From Burkholderiales bacterium (GTDB taxonomy: Bacteria; Pseudomonadota; Gammaproteobacteria; Burkholderiales; Burkholderiaceae_C), in NCBI GenBank assembly GCA_016000265.1, contig JAECRL010000012.1, positions 1 through 64,000 on the forward strand: 64,000 bases of DNA, in the 5' to 3' direction. Below the pieces are notes generated by a model. It did no database searches. It saw only the letters and a program-made list of their open reading frames with translations, and was not told the DNA's origin. How positions within the stretch are numbered: position 1 is the first letter of the stretch; each line of letters begins with the position of its first letter. Shown here one piece after another: positions 44,817 to 52,233 of the stretch. The translations under genes were made by a program, and so were the position numbers.

Positions 44817-44857
44817 GTTGCTGCGCCGTTCGCGCGCCACTGGCTGCCCGCCGCGGC

Positions 44858-45565
44858 TCACGCAGCGCGTCGGCGCCGAACCACCCACCCCAGTGCCCCC
44901 ATGCCCGCCAGCAGCAGCGGAAGCGCGCCCGGTTCCGGCACCGCCGCGATGGCCGTGCCGAGCGAGGTGCGGTTCGGGTCGATGGCCTGGATGTCAAGGG
45001 ACGGGATGGCTGCGTAGTTGGGCGGGTTGTTGGCCTGACGGAACACCAGGATCACGCGGTTGTACGCCGGGGTGCTCGCCTGGGCGCTCGGCGTGACGTC
45101 GACGTTGCGAATCGAGGTGCCCACGGTGAAAGCCAGGTTGGGGTCGTAGACCGATTCGTCTTTGAGGTCCTTGTTCCCGCTGAAAACGCGCGTGCCGTCG
45201 TTGAACAGCTCGAACCAGCCGTCGACGGTGTCGTTGCCGCCCACCCAAGCCACGCGGATGCGGTTGACTTGAATGGCTTCGTCTGCCTGGATGAAGGCGT
45301 GGGCACCGGACGAGGAGCCCGAGGTGCCACCACCGAGCACGAACACCGGCCCGGAGGTCGGGTAGTTGAATGTGTACCAGGTGGCGCCGGGCGAGCCGAA
45401 GCTCAGCCCTTCGAAGCGCCCCGATCCCACCTGCGCGCCGTTGGGCAGGGAGGCGGCTTCAATCACCGTGGCCGAGGCGGACGCAGCCATCAGCCAGGAT
45501 GCCGCGGCCAGGGTGGTCAAAGCGCTCAGGGCGGCCCTGCGGCCTGGGAGGGGGAAGGAAGGCAT
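44858..45565 (-). CDS. PEP-CTERM sorting-domain protein
   Basis: A 235-residue exported protein: a signal peptide with basic start (MPSFPLPGRRAALSAL, ending ASA), a beta-rich passenger (GRFEGLSFGSPGATWYTFNY; NDTVDGWFELFNDGTRVFSG), and the C-terminal VPEPG, hydrophobic helix and RRRRAA tail recognised by exosortase. The passenger matches no family I know. The ATG at 45565 is chosen to place the signal peptide correctly. The stop is 41 bases outside attR, so the element inserted beside rather than inside this gene. Confidence 0.87.
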   Translation of the reverse strand: MPSFPLPGRRAALSALTTLAAASWLMAASASATVIEAASLPNGAQVGSGRFEGLSFGSPGATWYTFNYPTSGPVFVLGGGTSGSSSGAHAFIQADEAIQVNRIRVAWVGGNDTVDGWFELFNDGTRVFSGNKDLKDESVYDPNLAFTVGTSIRNVDVTPSAQASTPAYNRVILVFRQANNPPNYAAIPSLDIQAIDPNRTSLGTAIAAVPEPGALPLLLAGMGALGWVVRRRRAA

Positions 45566-45683
45566 GGCGCGGCTTTCAGGTGCGGGGTGGGTGACGACTT
45601 GCGCCCGCATTGTGCCATCAAGTGTGCAATATGCACATATTGACCTGTGGTGCCGATGTGCACCTCGTCCCAACGGGACGGAC

Positions 45684-48158
45684 TCAGGCCACGCGCTTGC
45701 CGGTGGGCTGATGGAGTTCCTGAGGCGTGGCTTGGGGTGCGCGCCAGCGGCTGACCCAGTCGGGGAACTGGTCGCTGGGCATGGGCTTGGCGATCCAGTA
45801 GCCCTGGGCCACGTCGCAGCGCAGGCCGGCCAGCATGGCCCAGGCGGCCTCTTCTTCCAGGCCCTCTGCGGTGACCTTCAGGCCCAGGTTGTGGGCCAGG
45901 TCGACCACCGAGCGCACGATCTTGGCGTCCTGTCCGTCGCGCTGCATGTTCATCACGAAGGACTTGTCGATCTTGAGCTCGTCCACCGGCAGCCGCTTGA
46001 GGTAGGCCAGCGAGGAGTAGCCCGTGCCGAAGTCGTCGATGGAGAGCTTCACGCCCATGTAGTGGAACTGCTCCAGCGTTTGCTGGGCGCGGTTCGGGTC
46101 GTCCATGATGGCGCTTTCGGTGATCTCCAGGCACAGGCAGTGGGGTGGCACGCCGTGCTGGCCCAGCAGGGCGGTCACGCGGCCGGGCAGGTCGGGGTCG
46201 ATCAGGTCGCGCGCGGACAGGTTGATCGACATCTGCAGCGACAGCCCTTGCTCGGCCCAGCTTCGCCAGGTGCGGGTGGACTCCTCCAGCAGCCAGTTGG
46301 TCAGGTGCCGGATGAAGCCCGATTGCTCCGCAAACGGGATGAAGGCGCCGGGTGGCACCAGACCGCGGGTGGGGTGCTGCCAGCGCACCAGCGCCTCGGC
46401 GCCGATGACCTGCCCGTTGGCCAGGGCCACTTTGGGTTGCAGGAACATGCGCAGTTCGTCGCGGTCGATGGCCTGGCGCAATTCGCCCAGCAGGAAGAGG
46501 GCCTCGTCGGACTTGACGTCCATCTCGGGGCGGAACACCACGTGCCCGACCTGCGATTGCTTGGCCTTGTACATGGCCAGCTCGGATTGCCGCAGCAGGG
46601 TGACGGCGTCTTGTGCGTGCTCGGGGCAGGCGGCGATGCCGATGCCGGCGCCCAGGTCCACCGTGTTGCCGTTGAGGTCGATGGTGGTCTCCAGGCTTTG
46701 CTGGATGGAGCGGGCCACGGCGCGAGCCTGGGTCACGTCGCCACGGCGCAGCAAGATGGCGAACTCGTCGCCGCTGAGCCGGGAGACGGTATTGGCTTCG
46801 TCGACGATGAGCTTGCGCAGCAACTCCCCCACGCGCACGAGCAGCTGGTCTCCGGCGTCATGTCCGAGCACGTTGTTGACGTGCTTGAAGCGGTCGAGGT
46901 CCAGCATGATCACGGCGCAGGAGCCTTCGGGCGTGCGCAGCACCTCCGTGACGGCTTCCCTGACGTTGACGGAGAACTGCGCCCGGTTGGGCAGGCGGGT
47001 CAGGCTGTCGGTGAAGCCGCTGCGCCGGATGGCGTCTTCGCGATCCTGGACGGCTCGCCGCATGGACTCGAAGGCGTCGGCGAGTTGACCGATCTCGTCT
47101 TTGCCGTGAGAGGGGATGGGGGCGTTGAAGTCGCCATTGCTCAGCCGCCGCGCCAGGCCGGTGAGGGTGGAGACGGGGGTGGTGATGCGGCGCGCGGTGA
47201 GCACGCTGCCCATGGCGAAGGCCAGCACGCCCACGCCGTTGAGCACCATGATGGCCAGGCGCAGCTCCTCGTAGGGGGCCACGGCCTCGTTGACCGAGCG
47301 CAGCAGCATGGCCACGGTTTGCTCGCCGGGCTGGATGTTGAGGCCCACGAGGCGGGCAACGTGCAGGCCGCCGGGCAGGTCGAAGCTCAGGCGGTCGGGC
47401 ATTTGCGTGCCGTTGATGTTGAGCGTGGGCATCCAGCGCCGCACCACGTCGTCGGTCTGGTCCGGGCGCAGGTGGCTGAGGGCCGCGCGCCAGTTGCCCT
47501 GGCTGTGGCGCGTCATCACGACCACGCCCAGGCCGGTGAGCTGGTGCATTTCGGTCAGCAGTTGCTGCTCGAGCCTGAAGCCCATCACGACCCAGCCGAT
47601 CGTCAGGGGGGCTTTGACCGGCACGGCGATCAGTTGGTAGGGGCGCTGCTGGAGCTGCATCACCAGCGGGCGCACGCCGTCGCCGCCTTGCTGGCTGGTC
47701 TGGGTGATGGCCCCATTGATGGCCCGGGTGACCAGGGGTCGCAGGGCGTGGGTTTCTTGCAGCGTGCTGGCCTTGAGCACGCCTTGGGCGCTGGTGAAGA
47801 CGGCGAATGCCGCTCCCAGGCGTTCGCCGTGGTTGGCCAGGGCCGATTCCAGCGTTTCGGTGTCTTCGCTGGCGATGGCTTCGCGAAAGCCGTAGTCGGC
47901 CGACAGCAACTGGGTCGATTCGTAGAGGTGAACGGCGTTTTGCGTCAGCAGTCGGTCGAACACCCGCTCGCCCAGGTTGAGAGACTCTTGCAGCACGCCG
48001 CGGGCGTTCTGGTCGATGCTTTTCTCGACCAGCGTGAAGCTGACGAACTGGATGATGAGCAGCAGGCCCAGGAACAGCGCGACGATGCGGTACGCCAGGC
48101 GGCGCCGACGCGGGATGGCGGTGTTGCCCAGGGGCGTCAGCGTGCTGTTGTCGCTCAT
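45684..48158 (-). CDS. Membrane GGDEF-EAL c-di-GMP enzyme with HAMP and periplasmic sensor
   Basis: An 824-residue protein. TM1 about 23-45, periplasmic sensor about 46-305 (Cache-like by length and position), TM2 about 306-328, HAMP about 328-382, GGDEF about 395-545, EAL about 565-810. The cyclase signature is SGDEF (462-466), a variant often still active. The phosphodiesterase site looks complete: EAL (588-590), INLSARDL, LEITESAI, SIDDFGTGYSSLAYL, LKIDKSFV, EGLEEEA. It may make or break c-di-GMP depending on the periplasmic signal. Its start overlaps the end of the cupredoxin-like gene by four bases, so that exported protein may supply the signal. Confidence 0.9.
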   Translation of the reverse strand: MSDNSTLTPLGNTAIPRRRRLAYRIVALFLGLLLIIQFVSFTLVEKSIDQNARGVLQESLNLGERVFDRLLTQNAVHLYESTQLLSADYGFREAIASEDTETLESALANHGERLGAAFAVFTSAQGVLKASTLQETHALRPLVTRAINGAITQTSQQGGDGVRPLVMQLQQRPYQLIAVPVKAPLTIGWVVMGFRLEQQLLTEMHQLTGLGVVVMTRHSQGNWRAALSHLRPDQTDDVVRRWMPTLNINGTQMPDRLSFDLPGGLHVARLVGLNIQPGEQTVAMLLRSVNEAVAPYEELRLAIMVLNGVGVLAFAMGSVLTARRITTPVSTLTGLARRLSNGDFNAPIPSHGKDEIGQLADAFESMRRAVQDREDAIRRSGFTDSLTRLPNRAQFSVNVREAVTEVLRTPEGSCAVIMLDLDRFKHVNNVLGHDAGDQLLVRVGELLRKLIVDEANTVSRLSGDEFAILLRRGDVTQARAVARSIQQSLETTIDLNGNTVDLGAGIGIAACPEHAQDAVTLLRQSELAMYKAKQSQVGHVVFRPEMDVKSDEALFLLGELRQAIDRDELRMFLQPKVALANGQVIGAEALVRWQHPTRGLVPPGAFIPFAEQSGFIRHLTNWLLEESTRTWRSWAEQGLSLQMSINLSARDLIDPDLPGRVTALLGQHGVPPHCLCLEITESAIMDDPNRAQQTLEQFHYMGVKLSIDDFGTGYSSLAYLKRLPVDELKIDKSFVMNMQRDGQDAKIVRSVVDLAHNLGLKVTAEGLEEEAAWAMLAGLRCDVAQGYWIAKPMPSDQFPDWVSRWRAPQATPQELHQPTGKRVA

Positions 48159-48784
48159 GGGGTTGAGCCACCTCGTGAGGGCGTGACCTTCACGTTCACG
48201 GTGGCGCCGGAGCCGCCGACTTTGAGGGGTTGTCGATGTGGCAGGCTGGTGTCCCCGTGCATGGGGTGCCAGACCTGCAGCGTGTGCTCGCCGGCTGGCA
48301 CATCGAGCATCGCGATGCCGTCGACCTGGGTGCGCGCGAAGTGGGGCGTGTTGACCACGTGCACGAATGCGGTCATGCGGTCGTGGATGTTGCAGCCGAG
48401 CACGGCCGTGCCGGCCTTGTCGAAGACGACGGGCGCCGCGGGCGTGCCGGAGTACAGCTTGATCTCGAAGGGCTTGGCCTGCGAGAACGAGTACACGTGG
48501 TGGCGCACGGTGTCGAAGTTGGGGAAGTTCACCGCGGTGCCGCTCTGGATGGCGAGCACGCGCGGGGTGAAGTTGCGCCCTCGCTGGCCCAACTCAGCCT
48601 GGGTGCCGGGTGCGGCCGTGGCCTTGGTGCCTTTGACCTCGACGGAGACCACGGCATCGGCCTGTGGCACGCCCGCGGCGTCGGTGACCGTGACCGTGAG
48701 CGGGGCGGCTTGGGCGCTGCCCGCGGCCAGCAGGCCGGCGCCGAGCCAGGGGGCGACAAGAAGCGGGGTGATGCGATGGGGCAT
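48155..48784 (-). CDS. Exported cupredoxin-like protein (methylamine-utilisation type)
   Basis: A 209-residue protein with a signal peptide (about 1-26, ending AQA) and an Ig-like/cupredoxin beta sandwich. A plausible type-1 copper site is visible: His95 or His96 (VRHHVYSF), Cys131, His134 and Met137 (LGCNIHDRM), with C-x2-H-x2-M spacing. Similar proteins are annotated "methylamine utilization protein" though they are not tied to methylamine here. It starts 14 bases after the truncated haemoglobin stop and overlaps the GGDEF-EAL gene, so the three are one operon. Electron transfer or copper sensing in the periplasm is inferred. Confidence 0.82.
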   Translation of the reverse strand: MPHRITPLLVAPWLGAGLLAAGSAQAAPLTVTVTDAAGVPQADAVVSVEVKGTKATAAPGTQAELGQRGRNFTPRVLAIQSGTAVNFPNFDTVRHHVYSFSQAKPFEIKLYSGTPAAPVVFDKAGTAVLGCNIHDRMTAFVHVVNTPHFARTQVDGIAMLDVPAGEHTLQVWHPMHGDTSLPHRQPLKVGGSGATVNVKVTPSRGGSTP

Positions 48785-48798
48785 GGGGTCGTCCTGTC

Positions 48799-49272
48799 TC
48801 AGCGTCCGGGCTGGACGATGTCGCGTCGCATGGGCGCGAGCCGGCGCAGCAGCTCGTTCTTGGCGGCGGTGGACACGCCGGCGGCGTCCAGCTCGTCACG
48901 CAGGAACTGCACGGTGGCGTCGAACTCGGAGCCCCCGAGGTTGAGGTCGGCGTGGGATTTGGCCATCGTCTCGCCTTCGTAAACGCAGGGGCCGTCGGCC
49001 ACCTGGCACAGGTGGGCCGCGAGGTTGTTGCCCAGCGTCTTGAGGTTGATGCCGTCGAAGGTGCGCCGGGTGCGCGGGTCGGTGGACATGCGCTGGAGCA
49101 TGCCGCGTGCGATGGCGTCGATGCCTTGAACGCCGCCCAGTTGCTGATGCAGCGGCTGCGTGGGGGCGCTGGCGCAACCTGCGAGCGCACAGCCCAGCAA
49201 CCCGGCCATCAGTGCTGGGCGCAGGCGAGTGAGGCGAGGGGGGGCGGGGCGACGCAGGGAGGGCTGCTGCAT
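48799..49272 (-). CDS. Group 1 truncated haemoglobin with lipoprotein signal
   Basis: A 157-residue protein. Residues 1-33 are a lipoprotein signal ending in the lipobox LAGC (Cys33). The globin part (about 41-155) has the group 1 pattern: LHQQLGGVQGIDAIARGM, DPRTRRTFDGINL and the likely proximal haem ligand His107 in MAKSHADLNLG. A cysteine pair (Cys89, Cys96) lies before the F helix. Export of a truncated haemoglobin as a lipoprotein is uncommon; most are cytoplasmic. AGGAGA upstream fixes the start at 49272. It leads an operon with the cupredoxin and GGDEF-EAL genes. O2 or NO binding is inferred from the fold. Confidence 0.88.
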   Translation of the reverse strand: MQQPSLRRPAPPRLTRLRPALMAGLLGCALAGCASAPTQPLHQQLGGVQGIDAIARGMLQRMSTDPRTRRTFDGINLKTLGNNLAAHLCQVADGPCVYEGETMAKSHADLNLGGSEFDATVQFLRDELDAAGVSTAAKNELLRRLAPMRRDIVQPGR

Positions 49273-49366
49273 GCTCGGGTCTCCTGTGGACATGCTGCGT
49301 AATGTGTCGCATGTCACGAACCGTCGGTCTCGTGTGGATGGCGCGAGGAAGGCTACTTTTCCGGGG

Positions 49367-49407
49367 ATCGATCGGGTGCGTTGACGCAAAGATCGGGGCA
49401 TCGATCG
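49367..49407. promoter_or_regulatory. Repeated palindrome in a divergent promoter region
   Basis: ATCGATCG occurs at 49367-49374 and 49400-49407, 33 bases apart (about three helical turns). It lies in the 159-base spacer between the divergent haemoglobin and DUF3034 genes. This could be a paired operator shared by both; no known regulator motif is matched. Confidence 0.3.
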
Positions 49408-49431
49408 CCACCTGATGCCGAGGCTCGCGCC

Positions 49432-50337
49432 ATGCATGCAAACACTGTAGAAGCACTCCTTTGCCACGCACCCGCGCGGATACCCGCGTTCGTGGCTTGC
49501 ATCACGCTTGCATCGGCTTGTGCGGTGCCGCCAGCCTGGGCGGGGGACCGTTTGCTGGCGACGTCGGGCGTGTCTCAGGTGGAAGGCGCCGCGGGTGGTG
49601 GCCTGGCGCCCTGGGCCGTGATCGCTGGTCTGGGCAGCAGCGACCAGCCGGGCGCCTCCGCGTACGCCACGCACATCCGCACCCAGGGTGGCTACAACCT
49701 GAACATCCAGGGCGCGGCCGTGGGGGTCAACAACCGGGTCGAACTCTCGATGGCGCGCTGGAGCTTCAAGTTCAGCGACACGGTGCCTGGCGAGACGGCG
49801 CGCATCAACATCGTGGGCGCCAAGGTGCGCGTGCTGGGCGATGCCCTGTATGACCAGGACCGCTGGTGGCCCCAGGTCAGCGTGGGCGTGCAGCACAAAG
49901 ACAACGAAGACTTCGGTACCGTGCCCAAGCTGCTGGGCGCCGTGCGGGGCGCCGACACCGACTACTACATCAGCGCCACCAAGGTCTGGCTGGGGGCGGC
50001 TTGGGGCCGCAACGTGCTGGCCAACCTGACCTTGCGCGCCACCCGCGCGAACCAGTTCGGCATCTTGGGCTTTGGCGGGGACAAGGACGACAGCCGCAGC
50101 GTGTTGCCCGAAGCCAGCGTGGCGGTGTTGTTGCGCGATGACCTGGCCTTGGGCGCCGAGTGGCGAGTCAAGCCCGACAAGCTCCAGGCCTTCCGGGAAG
50201 ACAACGCTTACGACGTGTTCTTGGCGTGGTTCCCGCACCGCCACCTCAGCCTGACGGCGGCCTGGTTGGAGCTGGGCAACATCGCCAACAAGGCGTCGCA
50301 GCGCAGCCTGTACCTGTCGGCGCAGGTGGCGTTCTGA
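49432..50337 (+). CDS. DUF3034 family outer-envelope protein
   Basis: A 301-residue exported protein with a signal peptide (about 1-37, ending AWA). A beta-barrel-like body with alternating polar/hydrophobic strands follows and ends in the aromatic LYLSAQVAF typical of outer-membrane proteins. The DUF3034 pattern is visible in GDRLLATSGVSQVEGAAGGG and VGVNNRVELSMARW. Function unknown. It is divergent from the truncated haemoglobin/cupredoxin/c-di-GMP operon and probably works with it. The ATG at 49432 follows GAGG at short range. Confidence 0.83.
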   Translation: MHANTVEALLCHAPARIPAFVACITLASACAVPPAWAGDRLLATSGVSQVEGAAGGGLAPWAVIAGLGSSDQPGASAYATHIRTQGGYNLNIQGAAVGVNNRVELSMARWSFKFSDTVPGETARINIVGAKVRVLGDALYDQDRWWPQVSVGVQHKDNEDFGTVPKLLGAVRGADTDYYISATKVWLGAAWGRNVLANLTLRATRANQFGILGFGGDKDDSRSVLPEASVAVLLRDDLALGAEWRVKPDKLQAFREDNAYDVFLAWFPHRHLSLTAAWLELGNIANKASQRSLYLSAQVAF

Positions 50338-50338
50338 C

Positions 50339-50373
50339 AAAAAAACAGCCCGTCGACCAGGGGTGACGGGCTG
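50339..50373 (-). terminator. Minus-strand intrinsic terminator after DUF3034
   Basis: CAGCCCGTC (50346-50354) pairs perfectly with GACGGGCTG (50365-50373). On the minus strand the stem is followed by seven T (50345-50339). On the plus strand the A-run precedes the stem and no T-run follows, so it ends DUF3034 transcription poorly but would stop transcripts coming from the right. Confidence 0.6.
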
Positions 50374-50379
50374 CGTGTC

Positions 50380-50560
50380 GGCCCTCGCAACCGGAGGGCC
50401 TGATCCGGTGGGGCGATCCCCGGATCTCACCCCTTTTCGGGGAGCCACCTCACCGGTGGCGTGGTGTGGCCAGATCGCCTGGCTGGCCTGCATGCGGGCA
50501 GGCCTGACACCCCTTGAGCGCCGACATCCGGCGACCCGCGCGGGGGATGAAAACCTCATC
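50380..50560 (+). other. Dense array of strong hairpins, candidate structured RNA
   Basis: In 180 bases there are at least seven stems: GGCCCTC/GAGGGCC (50380-50400), GATCCGG/CCGGATC (50402-50426), CCCC/GGGG (50430-50442), GCCACC/GGTGGC (50444-50460), GGCCAG/CTGGCC (50468-50488), CGCCG/CGGCG (50519-50533) and GATGA/TCATC (50546-50560). GGCCTG/CAGGCC (50485-50504) competes with the fifth stem, so a switch is possible. It fills much of the 351-base gap between DUF3034 and nnrD and has no coding signal. It does not match any riboswitch or ncRNA I know. A structured 5' leader of nnrD or a free small RNA are both possible. Confidence 0.45.
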
Positions 50561-50688
50561 GAGAACCGCGAATTCAGTGTGCCCCCAAAGCCGTCGCCGT
50601 GTATGTGTGTTTCTTCACGCGGCTTGATCCGGCCCCCTCGATGCGGCCCGATGCTGTGCGAAAGTTGGCACCTCAACGGACCGACCCC

Positions 50689-52209
50689 ATGACCGCAGAA
50701 ATCCTCACCGTCAGCCAGATGGCGCGCGCCGATGCCGCCACCATCGCGCAGGGCACCCCTGGCTTCACGCTCATGCAGTCGGCGGGCGCCGCCGTGGTGC
50801 AAGCCATCGTTCAGCGCTGGGCGCCCCGCGCCACCGTGGTCTTGTGCGGACCGGGCAACAACGGCGGGGATGGCTGGGTGGTGGCGCGCGACCTGCGGCG
50901 CCTGGGTTGGCCTGTGAAGGTGGTGTCGCTGGTGGATCCGGCGGCCTTGGCCGGGGATGCGGCCAAGGCGGCGCAGGCCTGGCTGAGCGACTCCCCCCCC
51001 GCCAGTTGGTGCCCCTTGGAGCCGCAGGCCCTGGATGGCGCGGCCCTGGTGGTGGACGCCTTGTTCGGCGCCGGCTTGAGCCGTCCACTGGACGAGCCCG
51101 TGCGCCGCCTGCTGGAGCGCGCCAGCGCGCGCTCGCTGCCCATCGTGGCCGTGGACGTGCCCAGCGGCGTCTGGGGCGACCGCGGCGAGGCCGACGGTGC
51201 CGTGCCTTGCGCCTTGACCGTCACCTTTTTTCGCCGCAAACCCGCGCACGTGTTGATGCCCGCACGCGCCTTGTGTGGGCAGGTGGTCGTGGCCGACATC
51301 GGCATCGACCCCGCCGTGTTGCCTGACCTCGCCGTGCAGTCCTGGGACAACCAGCCCAGCGTGTGGCGCCCCACCTGGCCGCACGCCGACGCCGCTGGCC
51401 ACAAATACCACCGTGGCCACGCGCTGGTGTGGGGGGGCGGGCTGATGACCGGCGCCGCCCGTCTGTCGGCTCGGGCCGCCGCGCGCGTGGGCGCAGGCTT
51501 GACGACGGTGTGCGTGCCCCAGTCGGCCTGGGCCGTCTACGCCAGCGCCTTGACCAGCGTGATGGTCCACCCGGTGGCGGGGGAGGGCGCAGCGCAGTGG
51601 CAAGGCGGCCTGGCGTCCCTGCTGGACGACCCCCGTTTGAGCGCCGCCCTGATCGGGCCGGGCGCGTTGGGTGGCACCCAGCCGGGTGGTTTGCGCGGCC
51701 TGGTGCTCACGCTGCTGGCCAGCGGTCGGCCCGTGGTGCTCGATGCCGACGCCTTGACCGTTTTCGAGGAAGACCCCACCTTGCTGTTCGCCGCCATCGC
51801 CGGCCACAGTCGACCGGTGGTGCTCACGCCGCACGAAGGCGAGTTCGCCCGCTTGTTTCGTCAGCTGCCCATCGGGCCCGATGCGGGCAAAGTGGAGCGG
51901 GCGAGGGCCGCGTCACGCGCCAGCGGTGCGGTGGTCTTGCTCAAGGGCGCCGACACGGTGGTGGCGTCACCCGACGGGCGCGCGACCCTCAACCGGCATG
52001 CCCCTGCGACGCTGGCGACCGCCGGCTCCGGTGACGTGCTGGCCGGGCTGGTGCTGGGCTTGCTGAGTCAGGGCATGCCAGCCTGGCAGGCCGCGTCTGC
52101 GGCGGCGTGGCTGCATGGCGAGGCGGCGGCGTCTTTCGGGCCCGGCTTGCTGGCCGATGACTTGCCCGAGTGCATCCCGCAGGCCTTGAGGCGCCTGGGC
52201 GTCGGCTGA
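50689..52209 (+). CDS. nnr: Bifunctional NAD(P)H-hydrate epimerase / ADP-dependent dehydratase
   Basis: A 506-residue metabolite-repair enzyme that restores damaged NADH and NADPH hydrates. The N-terminal YjeF_N epimerase domain (about 1-215) has CGPGNNGGDGWVVARDL and the DVPSGVWGDRGE segment. The C-terminal carbohydrate-kinase-like dehydratase (about 235-500) has the KYHRGHALVWGGGLMTGAA start, the catalytic TAGSGDVLAGLV loop, and PVVLTPHEGEFARL. The start at 50689 is the first Met that fits the family; the frame remains open upstream through the structured leader. It is convergent with the following diguanylate cyclase gene. Confidence 0.93.
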   Translation: MTAEILTVSQMARADAATIAQGTPGFTLMQSAGAAVVQAIVQRWAPRATVVLCGPGNNGGDGWVVARDLRRLGWPVKVVSLVDPAALAGDAAKAAQAWLSDSPPASWCPLEPQALDGAALVVDALFGAGLSRPLDEPVRRLLERASARSLPIVAVDVPSGVWGDRGEADGAVPCALTVTFFRRKPAHVLMPARALCGQVVVADIGIDPAVLPDLAVQSWDNQPSVWRPTWPHADAAGHKYHRGHALVWGGGLMTGAARLSARAAARVGAGLTTVCVPQSAWAVYASALTSVMVHPVAGEGAAQWQGGLASLLDDPRLSAALIGPGALGGTQPGGLRGLVLTLLASGRPVVLDADALTVFEEDPTLLFAAIAGHSRPVVLTPHEGEFARLFRQLPIGPDAGKVERARAASRASGAVVLLKGADTVVASPDGRATLNRHAPATLATAGSGDVLAGLVLGLLSQGMPAWQAASAAAWLHGEAAASFGPGLLADDLPECIPQALRRLGVG

Positions 52210-52232
52210 GTCGAGCGGCTGAGTCGAGCGGC
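52203..52232 (+). repeat. 13-base tandem repeat over the nnr stop codon
   Basis: CGGCTGAGTCGAG is repeated directly (52203-52215 and 52216-52228), with a third partial CGGC. The nnr stop codon lies in the first copy. It occupies the whole 24-base gap between the two convergent genes. Confidence 0.7.
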
Positions 52233-52233
52233 C

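Larger units (their letters stand above)
44474..44857. other. Non-coding right end of the element and attR junction
   Basis: There is no gene I can support here. It contains the right-hand arm repeat (44722-44734), a related TGTGTGACGC just before it, and the attR core (44794-44816). The last 41 bases belong to the host sequence before the convergent PEP-CTERM gene. Confidence 0.6.

Noticed and set aside
45684..48158. Calling the GGDEF domain inactive because the motif reads SGDEF
   Set aside because: SGDEF variants are often catalytically active, so inactivity cannot be claimed; only the GADEF protein at 53983-56208 is called degenerate.
49273..49293. Start of the truncated haemoglobin at the ATG ending at 49293
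   Set aside because: AGGAGA lies between the two Met codons at ideal spacing for 49272, and the lipoprotein signal is then of normal length.
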